Program-made: the position numbers and the translations under genes
Assembly (NCBI RefSeq): GCF_024305035.1
Contig: NZ_JAMWZB010000020.1
Location: forward strand, 818 to 64,817
Source of the DNA: Algoriphagus sp.
GTDB lineage: Bacteria; Bacteroidota; Bacteroidia; Cytophagales; Cyclobacteriaceae
Reading direction: 5' to 3'
Length of the DNA stretch: 64,000 bases
Notes under the pieces: generated by a model
Databases searched by the model: none
The model's input: the letters and a program-made list of their open reading frames with translations, nothing else
Told to the model about the DNA's origin: nothing
Part shown: piece after piece, positions 1-8,215 of the stretch
Layout of the letters: the number at the start of each line of letters is the position of its first letter
Position numbering within the stretch: the first letter of the stretch is position 1

Positions 1-149
1 AGGTTCGTGTTCCTCGGGGCAGCGTTTTGCCGCCGGCTTCCTTCAGATTCCATCTCACAATGGACACCCTTGCCTTAAGCTAGTGGTTGGCGATTACATA
101 CCCCCACAGTGGACTTACACCACCTAGTCGATTGCCATGCACGGCACAC
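1..149 (-). mobile_element. Group II intron, 5' end of the ribozyme (runs off the left edge)
   Basis: Read on the minus strand, this stretch begins GTGTGCCGTGCATGGC at position 149, which fits the group II intron 5' consensus GUGYG. It continues with GGTGGTGTAAGTCCAC and then CTGAAGGAAGCCGG and GAGGAACACGAACC. These blocks are typical of domain I of bacterial group II introns. Only about 150 nt are present, so the rest of the ribozyme and any reverse transcriptase/maturase lie outside the window. The intron starts a few bases after the rho-independent hairpin at 155-185, on the same strand. That position behind a terminator stem is the known target preference of class C (IIC) introns. I am confident of the group II identity and less sure of the subclass. 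No protein is expected from this part, and the short ORF crossing it is spurious. Confidence 0.85.
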
Positions 150-185
150 ATCGAAAACGCCCGAAAAAATTTTCTCCGGGCGTTT
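150..185 (-). terminator. Rho-independent terminator of the M1 peptidase gene; intron insertion target
   Basis: A perfect stem pairs AAACGCCCG (155-163) with CGGGCGTTT (177-185). On the minus strand it is followed by TTTTCGAT, and the group II intron starts directly after that. It lies about 50 nt downstream of the M1 peptidase stop codon. Confidence 0.85.
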
Positions 186-237
186 ATTTTTTATTGAAAT
201 AGATTTGATTGCTCCCTATTTCATTCACTTTTTCGAA

Positions 238-2190
238 TCAATCCTCATACAGGGGCTGAGGCCAGCTGTCATTTCCCAAATTCACATCAGGAAGAATTTT
301 CTCAGGATCAAGAGTGACTTTTACCACTCGCTTATCAGTTCGGATCAAATGATTCCAATTATCGCCACGTTGCCAGATCTCCACAGGCAGCATTTGACGC
401 TCTTTGGATCCATCCTCAAATTCAATTTCCAGTAATACAGGCATCGGAATATCACCTCTGTTGGTCAACACCGCCAAGTAATTTCCGGAATAAGGAACCA
501 CTGTACTTATACCCAGGTCAATGTTTCCATTGCCATAAAACCAGCCTTGCCAAAACCAGGACAAGTTTTCTCCAGCAACATTTTCCATATGATTGAAGAA
601 ATCAGACGGCTGAGGATGCTTGTATGCCCAAGTTTCAATATAGGAGGTGAAAGCATGATCAAATCGCTCGGGCCCCAACACGTATTCTCGAAGCATAATC
701 AAGCCAATTGCCGGCTTCATGTAAGCTACCATTCCCAAATTCGAAGTGTTGGCTACATCAGGATAGGTATCAATCCCCTCCCGATTTTCATTGAGAAAAT
801 AGGTATTGTAACGTCGGGTTTGGTCCAGATTGGATCCATATTCCCCATCATTGAATTCGAGTGTGCTGTAATGATTGATGAAGGTATTAAAGCCCTCATC
901 CATCCAAGCATAACGACGCTCATTGCTACCGACAATCATCGGGAACCAATTGTGTCCAAACTCATGGTCAGTCACACCCCAGAGTCCCTCACCCTTGGAA
1001 GTGTAGCGACAGAAGTTCAACCCAGGATACTCCATTCCCCCGATATCGGCAGCCACGTTGGTTGCCGCCTCATAGGGATACTCGTACCATTTTTCTGAAT
1101 AATGTTCGATTGAAGCTTTGGAATATTCTGTAGAACGAGACCAGGCTTCCTGTCCATTCGATTCTTTAGGATAAACAGACTGAGCTAAAATCGTTTTTCC
1201 GCTCGGCAAATTGATTTTTGCTGCATCCCAGATAAAAGATTCAGAGCTGGCAAAAGCGATGTCACGGGCATTCTCAATCTGGAAATGCCAAGTAACCGTC
1301 CCCTCCTGCTTTGGCCGGGTGATTTGCGTATTTTTAATTTCATCAGGAGTGATCAAATATACCGTCTCATCACTTTGTTGTGCTCTTTCATACCGATTTT
1401 GGAGTTCCGTTGAAAGGACTTCCTTTGGATTCATGAGCTTGCCAGAACCCACTACAATGTGATCATAAGGTACAGTAACTTTATAATCAAAATCCCCATA
1501 TTCCAAGTAGAACTCACCCGCTCCCAAGTACGGCTCCACATTCCACCCCTCGATGTCATCGAACACAGCTACCTTAGGATACCACTGCGCAAAGGCATAA
1601 ATCCATCCATCTTCTACCTGAAGTCTTCCCATACGATCCATTCCTTTAATTGGGACTTTAAAAGAAAAATTCATCGAAATGGTAGCGGTCCCTCCTTTGG
1701 CAGGAATGGGTTCATTAAACCATACTTGCATTCGGGTATCCTCTATCAAGTGCTTTGTGGAAACACTTCCTCTTTTTCCAACTGTCGCCTGAACTCCTGA
1801 GATGTCATATCCTCCATCGGTGTCCCCATTGTAACGGTTCCCCTGAATTGGAGTGGTCAGTGTACCACGGGAATCAGGTGTGAATCGATTTTGCTCGAGT
1901 TGAAGCCAAACAAAATCTAACTCCTCCGGACTGTTATTGGTGTATTCGATGGTCACTTTCCCGGTCAGTGTATGGGCCTCATCATTCAAAGTCACCTCAA
2001 TTTGATAATCAGCCGCATTTTGCCAATAATTTTCACTGGGCTTGCCTGATGCGGTACGGGTAAAAGTCCCCTTTCGATTCATGAATTCCCCAAAATCCGA
2101 TTGATTATTTTCTAATCCTTGCTGAGCAATCGATGGACTGCCAAGAAAAAGAGCGGACAGAATTAGTCCGGAAAACATTCTTTTTATCAT
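238..2190 (-). CDS. Secreted M1-family zinc metallopeptidase
   Basis: This 650-residue protein is a gluzincin aminopeptidase expected to remove N-terminal residues from peptides outside the cytoplasm. The N-terminus has a signal peptide (residues 1 to about 22, ending SIAQ). Zinc ligands are visible in HEFGH (409-413) and, after exactly 18 residues, E432 in the DEGFNTF motif. GGMEYP (about 385-390) replaces the usual GAMEN exopeptidase signature, as often happens in the Bacteroidota M1 subgroup. A beta-rich N-terminal domain (about 50-300) precedes the catalytic domain. It is transcribed alone, divergently from the TonB-dependent receptor 160 nt away, and ends at a strong terminator that has attracted a group II intron. 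A second in-frame ATG at codon 5 is an alternative start. The family assignment is firm; the substrate is unknown. Confidence 0.93.
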   Translation of the reverse strand: MIKRMFSGLILSALFLGSPSIAQQGLENNQSDFGEFMNRKGTFTRTASGKPSENYWQNAADYQIEVTLNDEAHTLTGKVTIEYTNNSPEELDFVWLQLEQNRFTPDSRGTLTTPIQGNRYNGDTDGGYDISGVQATVGKRGSVSTKHLIEDTRMQVWFNEPIPAKGGTATISMNFSFKVPIKGMDRMGRLQVEDGWIYAFAQWYPKVAVFDDIEGWNVEPYLGAGEFYLEYGDFDYKVTVPYDHIVVGSGKLMNPKEVLSTELQNRYERAQQSDETVYLITPDEIKNTQITRPKQEGTVTWHFQIENARDIAFASSESFIWDAAKINLPSGKTILAQSVYPKESNGQEAWSRSTEYSKASIEHYSEKWYEYPYEAATNVAADIGGMEYPGLNFCRYTSKGEGLWGVTDHEFGHNWFPMIVGSNERRYAWMDEGFNTFINHYSTLEFNDGEYGSNLDQTRRYNTYFLNENREGIDTYPDVANTSNLGMVAYMKPAIGLIMLREYVLGPERFDHAFTSYIETWAYKHPQPSDFFNHMENVAGENLSWFWQGWFYGNGNIDLGISTVVPYSGNYLAVLTNRGDIPMPVLLEIEFEDGSKERQMLPVEIWQRGDNWNHLIRTDKRVVKVTLDPEKILPDVNLGNDSWPQPLYED

Positions 2191-2350
2191 ATCACATTTA
2201 TTTTTAGGCTTGAAAATACAAAGGCAAACTCACACTGCCATCCTATTTTTGGTAAACCAGAAAAGCTTAACGATTTTTTAGAAAAGACTCAATCTTGGAT
2301 TTGGAGAATTTTGGAAAGAACTTTGGCCAAACTATTACGCAAATTACCCG

Positions 2351-4177
2351 ATGAAAAAATTATTACTCGCTATTTTCCTTGGAGGCTATTGGAGTGATTT
2401 AACGGCTCAGACAGAGCCTGATTCCTTGGATTTACAGGAGATTGTCATTCAAGAAAACCGGATCCAGATTCCCTTTTCAAAGCAAAGCAGAAATATTTCT
2501 GTGATTACCAAACCACAACTCGAAACCACTCCTGCCAGAAGTCTTCAAGAGATTTTGGCATTCGTACCCGGGGTGGATGTAAGACAGCGGGGAGTTACCG
2601 GAGTCCAGGCCGATATCGGTATTCGAGGCGGGTCATTTAACCAAACCCTCATGCTTCTCAATGGGATCAAACTCACTGATCCTCAAACCGGCCACCATCT
2701 GATGAATATACCCGTCCCCATGGTCAATATTGACCGGGTAGAAATTCTCAAAGGGCCAGGCTCAAGAATTTTTGGACAAAATGCCTACGCCGGAGCGGTC
2801 AACGTCATCACCGAACTTTCCAATACCAGAAGTCTCAGACTCCAAGGCTATGGCGGGGATTTCACCATGAGAGGATTAGCATTTTCTGGATCGCTACCCA
2901 GTGGTAATTACAGACAAAACCTTTCGGTCTCCTTCGATGAATCTGCCGGGCATTGGTATAATTCGGATTATCAAGTCAGCAATTTCTTTTATGAAGGGGG
3001 CCTGGCACTGAATGAATCACATGAACTTAGAGGAATGATCGCCTACAGCGATCGGAGTTTTGGTGCCAATGGGTTTTATACCAGTACTTTTCCTGATCAG
3101 TGGGAAAGTCTTCAAACCAGCCTGGGGGCCTTGAGCCATACCTTCAGCACTACCAAATGGCGAATCAATACGCGTGCTTACTGGCGAAAAAATGCAGATG
3201 AGTATCGCTTGAGACGAAACGAACCAAGCTTTTACCAAAATTTTCATACGTCCAACACCTATGCTATGGAAACTAATGGCAGTTTCGAAAGCAGGTTGGG
3301 CACGACCGGATTTGGTCTGGAGTATCGGAAAGAACAAATCGAAAGCAATAACTTGGGAAATCATGACCGGACTTTGGCAGGTGTATTTTTGGAGCAGCTG
3401 ATTAATTTGGGCGAAAAAACAGATTTCCGTGCAGGAGTTTACAGTAATTACTTCAATGAATTTGGATGGAAGCATTTCCCAGGTGCAGAAATTGGATACC
3501 AAGCCACAGAATCCCTACGATTTTATTCGGGCTATGGAAAAAGCTTTCGAATTCCTACCTATACAGATCTTTTCTATGTCGGGCCAACCAATATTGGAAA
3601 TGCGGAATTACAGCCTGAACAAGCTCAAAATTTTGAGATCGGAACCAAATGGGTAACAAACGGATTTTTTGCAGAGCTAGTTTATTTTCTTCGAAGCACT
3701 GATGACTTGATCGAATGGACTAGGCCTGATGAAAACACGCCATGGCAGCCTCAAAATTTCAATGAGGTCAATTTTAATGGAATTGAAGCTGCCTTGACCT
3801 ATCGAGTGAGTTCCGGAAATGGCATTTTCCGCTTGAAAGAATTGCTAGTTTCCTACAACTACATCGATGCAAATCTAGTCGAACGACCCGGCACTGAAAC
3901 CCGATACGCATTGGCAGCATTGAAACATCAGTTTGTTACTGGGGCTCTACTTGGAATTGGCCAAAAACTGGAATGGAACACCAAAATTCGCTATGTGGAG
4001 CGATTCAGCCTCTCCCCTTATTTTCTACTTGACTCACGGATGGATTACAATCGAAGTGGCAAACTGGGCCTATTCGCCGAAGTCTCGAATATAAGTGACA
4101 CAGATTACATTGAATCGGGAACCGTGCAAATGCCTGGAAGGTGGTTTCGAATGGGATTTATGCTCAATTTTGAATAA
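2351..4177 (+). CDS. TonB-dependent outer membrane receptor
   Basis: This 608-residue protein is an outer membrane beta-barrel transporter driven by TonB. A signal peptide (1 to about 19, ending LTAQ) is followed by a TonB-box-like segment LDLQEIVIQ (about 26-34). The plug domain (about 40-155) includes the typical stretches RSLQEILAFVPGVDV, GIRGG and NIDRVEILKGPG. The rest is amphipathic beta strand with a late YLxPGRWFRMG-type strand near the C-terminus. At about 600 residues without an N-terminal carboxypeptidase-like domain, it matches the BtuB/siderophore-receptor size class rather than SusC. No cobalamin riboswitch is visible upstream, so the ligand cannot be named. It is monocistronic, facing the tRNA-Val pair. 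Confidence 0.92.
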   Translation: MKKLLLAIFLGGYWSDLTAQTEPDSLDLQEIVIQENRIQIPFSKQSRNISVITKPQLETTPARSLQEILAFVPGVDVRQRGVTGVQADIGIRGGSFNQTLMLLNGIKLTDPQTGHHLMNIPVPMVNIDRVEILKGPGSRIFGQNAYAGAVNVITELSNTRSLRLQGYGGDFTMRGLAFSGSLPSGNYRQNLSVSFDESAGHWYNSDYQVSNFFYEGGLALNESHELRGMIAYSDRSFGANGFYTSTFPDQWESLQTSLGALSHTFSTTKWRINTRAYWRKNADEYRLRRNEPSFYQNFHTSNTYAMETNGSFESRLGTTGFGLEYRKEQIESNNLGNHDRTLAGVFLEQLINLGEKTDFRAGVYSNYFNEFGWKHFPGAEIGYQATESLRFYSGYGKSFRIPTYTDLFYVGPTNIGNAELQPEQAQNFEIGTKWVTNGFFAELVYFLRSTDDLIEWTRPDENTPWQPQNFNEVNFNGIEAALTYRVSSGNGIFRLKELLVSYNYIDANLVERPGTETRYALAALKHQFVTGALLGIGQKLEWNTKIRYVERFSLSPYFLLDSRMDYNRSGKLGLFAEVSNISDTDYIESGTVQMPGRWFRMGFMLNFE

Positions 4178-4264
4178 AAAAGCCTTCCTTACCCTTCACC
4201 TTTTCCCCAAACTGCAATCTAGCTTTTGGGAATATTTTTTTGTACCCAGAGGTTGCCTTGCCCC

Positions 4265-4294
4265 AAAATAAAAAAGCCTCAGAAATTCTGAGGC
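4265..4294 (-). terminator. Terminator of the tRNA-Val operon
   Basis: GCCTCAGAA (4276-4284) pairs with TTCTGAGGC (4286-4294), with a small loop. On the minus strand it is followed by the T-rich run 4275-4265. It lies 6 nt beyond the 3' end of the second tRNA-Val. Confidence 0.85.
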
Positions 4295-4299
4295 CATAG

Positions 4300-4374
4300 T
4301 GGAAGTTGAGGGATTCGAACCCCCGACCCTCTGCTTGTAAGGCAGATGCTCTGAACCAGCTGAGCTAAACTTCC
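4300..4374 (-). tRNA. tRNA-Val (TAC), distal copy, no encoded CCA
   Basis: The cloverleaf has acceptor GGAAGTT paired with AACTTCC and discriminator A. The anticodon arm is TCTGC-CTTACAA-GCAGA with anticodon TAC, and the T arm contains GGTTCGAATCC. The base after the discriminator starts CTA, so the CCA tail must be added enzymatically. It is co-transcribed behind a second tRNA-Val and ends just before a terminator. Confidence 0.95.
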
Positions 4375-4384
4375 AATTTTTTGG

Positions 4385-4462
4385 TGGTGGGAGCTGAGGG
4401 ATTCGAACCCCCGACCCTCTGCTTGTAAGGCAGATGCTCTGAACCAACTGAGCTAAGCTCCC
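4385..4462 (-). tRNA. tRNA-Val (TAC), proximal copy, CCA encoded
   Basis: Acceptor GGGAGCT pairs with AGCTCCC, followed by discriminator A and an encoded CCA (4387-4385 on the minus strand). The anticodon arm, variable loop and T arm are identical to the neighbouring copy. It differs only in two base-paired acceptor positions and one D-loop base. It is first in a two-tRNA transcript. Confidence 0.95.
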
Positions 4463-4491
4463 CTGTTTCTCATTTCTTTCAAATGGGAATG

Positions 4492-4521
4492 CAAAGGTAA
4501 TTTCTATTTTCAAATACCCAA
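4492..4521 (-). promoter_or_regulatory. Promoter of the tRNA-Val operon
   Basis: On the minus strand the -33 element TTG (4521-4519) and the -7 element TACCTTTG (4499-4492) are separated by exactly 19 nt. This matches the Bacteroidota primary sigma consensus TTG-N19-TAnnTTTG, 30 nt ahead of the first tRNA. Confidence 0.75.
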
Positions 4522-4713
4522 GCATTTCAAAACCTAAAATAGTTAATTGATTGAAAATGAGTCAGAATATTTTATTTCAAAAATAACGATTCCTCTAAAA
4601 AGGAGGTATCCAAGAAGTACAACCCTCGCAAATTTGAAGAAACCCGTCCTTTTTGAAACAAATTCTTTACTTAATAGTTATATAAATAAGAACTTCATCA
4701 ATATCTTGTTTTC

Positions 4714-4962
4714 ATGACTCCCAAAAATTCAACTCCTCAAATTAAAAATGAAAAACAATACGAAGCCCTTCGAGACCAAGGCATGAGCAAACAGAAAGCC
4801 GCTCGTATTGCAAATACAGCTAAACAGGATATGGATTTCAATAGTCGTGCCTACGAAGCACGAACTAAGAAAGATCTATATCAAAAAGTGAAAGAGGTAG
4901 GGATTGCGGGAAGAAGTAAAATGACAAAAAATGAATTGATTGAAGCTTTGAGAAATAATTAA
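4714..4962 (+). CDS. Small Rho-N/SAP-like protein (DUF7218-type)
   Basis: This 82-residue basic protein has two parts. The N-terminal half (about 10-40) contains KQYEALRDQGMSKQKAARIAN, the pattern of small DUF7218-type proteins. The C-terminal half (about 48-81) reads DLYQKVKEVGIAGRSKMTKNELIEAL, which resembles the Rho termination factor N-terminal helix-extended-loop-helix and SAP nucleic-acid-binding folds. A nucleic-acid-binding role is likely but unproven. It sits 24 nt upstream of the PfpI-type gene and is probably co-transcribed with it. Such pairs are often found among general stress genes, which is an inference here. Confidence 0.75.
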   Translation: MTPKNSTPQIKNEKQYEALRDQGMSKQKAARIANTAKQDMDFNSRAYEARTKKDLYQKVKEVGIAGRSKMTKNELIEALRNN

Positions 4963-4986
4963 TTTTAAACTAATAACTCTTTTACG

Positions 4987-5544
4987 ATGAATAACTCAAC
5001 TGAAAATATTGCACTTTTAACTGAAACCGGGTTTGAAGAAATAGAACTAACCAGCCCTAAAAAAGCGTTGGGGGACGCTGGATTTCAGGTGGATCTTATT
5101 TCTCCTCAATCCAAAATCAAAAGCTGGAAGAATGGAAATTGGAATTTGGAAATGGATGTCAATAAATTAGTAACCGATGCCGATCCAAATGATTACGATG
5201 GCTTATTGATTCCCGGAGGAGTATTAAATCCAGACAAACTCAGAAGAAATGATGAGGCAATTGGATTTATAAATCAGTTTTTTGATGCCGGAAAACCCAT
5301 TGCCAGTATTTGCCATGGGCCACAAGTTTTAATTGAAACAGGCGCGTTGCAGGGACGGAGAATGACAAGTTTTCCCAGTATTAAAACCGATCTAAAAAAT
5401 GCAGGTGTCAGATGGGAAAATCGCGAAGTTGTTACCGATCAAGGTTTGGTCACAAGCAGAGACCCTAATGATTTGGAAGCATTTAATAAAAAAATGATTG
5501 AAGAATTCCAGGAAGGCGTTCACAATCGTCAAAAAACCATCTAA
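4987..5544 (+). CDS. PfpI/DJ-1 family protein (type 1 glutamine amidotransferase-like)
   Basis: This 185-residue cytoplasmic protein of the DJ-1/PfpI superfamily has the nucleophile elbow ASICHGP with Cys109 followed by His110. The glutamate-containing loop GFEEIE (15-20) is the usual partner of the reactive cysteine. Length and motif order match the PfpI/YhbO group, whose members act as stress proteins, deglycases or chaperones. It is the second gene of a two-gene unit with the Rho-N-like protein and is followed by a strong hairpin terminator shared with the convergent dehydrogenase gene. The exact activity cannot be told from sequence. Confidence 0.88.
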   Translation: MNNSTENIALLTETGFEEIELTSPKKALGDAGFQVDLISPQSKIKSWKNGNWNLEMDVNKLVTDADPNDYDGLLIPGGVLNPDKLRRNDEAIGFINQFFDAGKPIASICHGPQVLIETGALQGRRMTSFPSIKTDLKNAGVRWENREVVTDQGLVTSRDPNDLEAFNKKMIEEFQEGVHNRQKTI

Positions 5545-5550
5545 ATTTTA

Positions 5551-5584
5551 AAGAGGCTGTCAATTCAATTTGACAGCCTCTCTT
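5551..5584. terminator. Bidirectional terminator between PfpI-type and ALDH genes
   Basis: GAGGCTGTCAA (5553-5563) pairs perfectly with TTGACAGCCTC (5570-5580). A and T-rich flanks lie on both sides, and the hairpin sits between convergent genes. Confidence 0.8.
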
Positions 5585-5594
5585 TATGTTCGAA

Positions 5595-7139
5595 TCAAAT
5601 ATCAAACTTAATTCCCTGTGCTAATGGCAAAGCCGTGGAATAATTGATCGTATTAGTCTGACGACGCATATAGGCTTTCCATGCATCCGAACCGGATTCT
5701 CTTCCTCCCCCAGTTTCCTTCTCCCCTCCAAAAGCTCCTCCGATTTCTGCTCCAGAGGTCCCGATATTGACATTTGCGATACCACAATCCGAACCCTCGG
5801 AGGATAAAAAGGTTTCTGCCTCACGCATATTCATGGTCATAATTGATGAGGAGAGTCCCTGCGGAACTCCATTCTGAATCGCAATTGCCTCGGCCATTGT
5901 TTTATATTTAATCAAATATAAAATTGGAGCAAAGGTTTCTTGCTGCACGATCTCATAATGATTTTCTGCCTCGAAAATTGCAGGCTTGACATAGCAACCC
6001 GATTCGTAGCCCTTACCTGAAAGTACACCTCCTTCGACCACTACTTTTCCACCCTCCTTTATTACTTTTTGAAGAGCAACTTGATACATACTGACTGCCT
6101 CCTGATCGATCAAAGGCCCCACGTGATTGCGTTCGTCTAATGGATTACCGATAGTCAATTTGTTATAAGCAGCAGCCAAACGGCTCTTTACCTCCTCAAA
6201 AACAGATTCGTGAATGATTAATCGACGCGTACTGGTACAGCGTTGTCCGGCTGTTCCCACCGCTCCAAAGAGTGCGCCCCGAATAGCAATTTCCATGTCG
6301 GCATGCTCGGAAATAATAATGGCATTGTTTCCTCCCAATTCCAAAAGTGAACGACCCAGTCTTTCTCCAACAGCTCTTCCAACCGCTTTTCCCATTCGGG
6401 TAGAACCTGTTGCCGAAACCAAGGGAATTCGAGGATCATGAGAAAGCAATTCTCCCACTCGATAATCCCCGATGATCAGCGATGAAATACCCTCCGGCAT
6501 TTCGTGTTTTCTGAAAATCTCACCCACTATTTTTTGGCAAGCAATGCCAGAAAGTGGCGCCTTTTCGGATGGTTTCCACACCGTCACATCTCCACAAACC
6601 CAAGCCAATGCCGTATTCCACGACCAAACTGCCACCGGGAAATTAAAAGCTGAAATAATCCCGACGATGCCGAGTGGATGCCACTGTTCATACATGCGAT
6701 GCCCCGGTCGCTCCGAATGCATAGTAAGTCCATATAGCTGCCGCGAAAGTCCAACTGCAAAATCACAGATATCGATCATTTCCTGAACTTCCCCCAGTCC
6801 TTCTTGATAGGATTTTCCCATTTCGTATGAAACTAACTTGCCTAAATCAGCTTTTACCTCCCGGAGGGCATTACCTATCTCTCTGACAATTTCTCCCCTC
6901 CGGGGTGCAGGCACCAATCTCCACTTTTCAAAAGCGATTTGAGCAGTCGTAATTACTTTTTCATAGGCTTCTTCATTAGTCAACTGGACCTGACCGATCA
7001 GTTCACCGTCTGCTGGAGAGAATGACTCGATATAATCACCCTCTGATTCTATCCAATTGATTCCAGTGGAAGTCCCTGTATTCTTTGACTGAACACCAAG
7101 TCTTTTCAGCGATTCCCGGATTCCAAATTGATCTTTCAT
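5595..7139 (-). CDS. Aldehyde dehydrogenase, ALDH7 (aminoadipic semialdehyde dehydrogenase) type
   Basis: This 514-residue NAD(P)-dependent aldehyde dehydrogenase shows the family motifs in order: FNFP with Asn166, LELGGNN with general base Glu267, and GQRCTS with catalytic Cys301. The sequences GHRMYEQWHPLGIVG and ELGGNNAIIISEHAD are characteristic of the antiquitin/ALDH7 group. That group oxidises alpha-aminoadipic semialdehyde (piperideine-6-carboxylate) in lysine breakdown. A longer reading frame begins at TTG (7166), but the ATG at 7139 gives the usual N-terminus and is preferred. It lies 71 nt downstream of the DUF4421 gene on the same strand. A detoxifying role for other aldehydes is possible. 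Confidence 0.9.
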   Translation of the reverse strand: MKDQFGIRESLKRLGVQSKNTGTSTGINWIESEGDYIESFSPADGELIGQVQLTNEEAYEKVITTAQIAFEKWRLVPAPRRGEIVREIGNALREVKADLGKLVSYEMGKSYQEGLGEVQEMIDICDFAVGLSRQLYGLTMHSERPGHRMYEQWHPLGIVGIISAFNFPVAVWSWNTALAWVCGDVTVWKPSEKAPLSGIACQKIVGEIFRKHEMPEGISSLIIGDYRVGELLSHDPRIPLVSATGSTRMGKAVGRAVGERLGRSLLELGGNNAIIISEHADMEIAIRGALFGAVGTAGQRCTSTRRLIIHESVFEEVKSRLAAAYNKLTIGNPLDERNHVGPLIDQEAVSMYQVALQKVIKEGGKVVVEGGVLSGKGYESGCYVKPAIFEAENHYEIVQQETFAPILYLIKYKTMAEAIAIQNGVPQGLSSSIMTMNMREAETFLSSEGSDCGIANVNIGTSGAEIGGAFGGEKETGGGRESGSDAWKAYMRRQTNTINYSTALPLAQGIKFDI

Positions 7140-7210
7140 AACATTTTCACCTTTAATACTATTCAAAACTAAGGATATTTCTCCGCTTCCACAGCGAAAA
7201 TCCCCCCATA

Positions 7211-8215
7211 TTATTTCCCGAAAATTTGTGAAGGGGAGATTCGAGAGAGGAATTTAGCCACTTCCTTTTTGAGCGGGAATTTATAAACCAAATTCACCCG
7301 GTAATTACCTGTATTAACCGATTGATCAAAGTTTGTCGTTCCTGCAAGGGACAGACGCTTATATACATAATTGAGGTTTATCGAGAAATGTTGGCCGTTA
7401 TATCCTGCAAAGCCCCGGGCAAAATAGGTGGGATTAAACTCCCAAACTCGACTTTCTGTCTGTCGCTCCAAACGTCGGTAACCTAAGCCCAAATCTGCAC
7501 TCAGCGCGGCGGTCACAAAAAATCCCTGCCCCAATACCAAGGTCCCCACCATCCCAGCATTTGGACCAATCTGGATAAAATCACCTCGCTGAAAATTAGA
7601 ATTGGCACCAACTTCGGAGGGAAAAATCAAAGAGTCTGCTTGCACTGTTATTCGATATGCCTCAAAACCTACCATTGGTGAAATCGCAGAGCGCTTTTGA
7701 ATTTCACTTTGTTGCATGGATGCAACCAACGAAATCTGTTCTCCATTGAATAGGTAATTCACATTGGCTCCTATTTTCCGCATTTTCATATCTGCTCGCA
7801 CATAATCCAGACCACTTCCAAAATAATCCCTGATTGAATAGCCATTATAAAACTGCCCAAACAAATCGATGATCCACTTTTGGGGATAAAGATGCACCTG
7901 TAAGTCGAAATATTTTGGAAAATCATCTCGACGATTTGGATTTAAAAAACCAACTGGAAAAGCCAAGTTAAGCGTCAGGGTTTTATAGGTTGCTCCAATC
8001 CCCAAATTCTTTCCTGAATTGGGTAAAAAACGGAGCTGAGTCTGAGGATCTTTCAGTGCAAAATCAGTGTATTTCCTTGAGAGGTAAACCCTCATAATTA
8101 ACTGATCACTAGGTTTCTCAAGGTATAAACTATCGAATTGGGCAAAACAGAAACTGCTGGTTAGGCCGAAAAGGAAAATAAAGAGAAGGTGGGCCTTTTT
8201 AGAGAAACTCATCAA
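7211..8215 (-). CDS. DUF4421 family outer membrane protein
   Basis: This 334-residue exported protein has a signal peptide (1 to about 26, ending CFAQ). The body is rich in alternating aromatic/polar beta strands, as in an outer membrane barrel. The segment LRFLPNSGKNLGIGATYK followed by LNLAFPVGFLNP is characteristic of DUF4421 proteins of Bacteroidota. Their function is unknown. A terminator-like hairpin lies 26 nt upstream of the start codon on the same strand, so expression may depend on reading through it. The first two codons are both ATG. Confidence 0.8.
   Translation of the reverse strand: MMSFSKKAHLLFIFLFGLTSSFCFAQFDSLYLEKPSDQLIMRVYLSRKYTDFALKDPQTQLRFLPNSGKNLGIGATYKTLTLNLAFPVGFLNPNRRDDFPKYFDLQVHLYPQKWIIDLFGQFYNGYSIRDYFGSGLDYVRADMKMRKIGANVNYLFNGEQISLVASMQQSEIQKRSAISPMVGFEAYRITVQADSLIFPSEVGANSNFQRGDFIQIGPNAGMVGTLVLGQGFFVTAALSADLGLGYRRLERQTESRVWEFNPTYFARGFAGYNGQHFSINLNYVYKRLSLAGTTNFDQSVNTGNYRVNLVYKFPLKKEVAKFLSRISPSQIFGK

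Noticed and set aside
109..435. 108-codon plus-strand frame over the intron end and terminator
   Set aside because: It crosses the group II intron, a terminator and the antisense of the M1 peptidase gene, and has no protein motif.
4196..4525. 109-codon minus-strand frame covering both tRNA genes
   Set aside because: The frame is the translation of two tRNAs and their promoter and terminator, with the same peptide appearing twice. It is not a gene.
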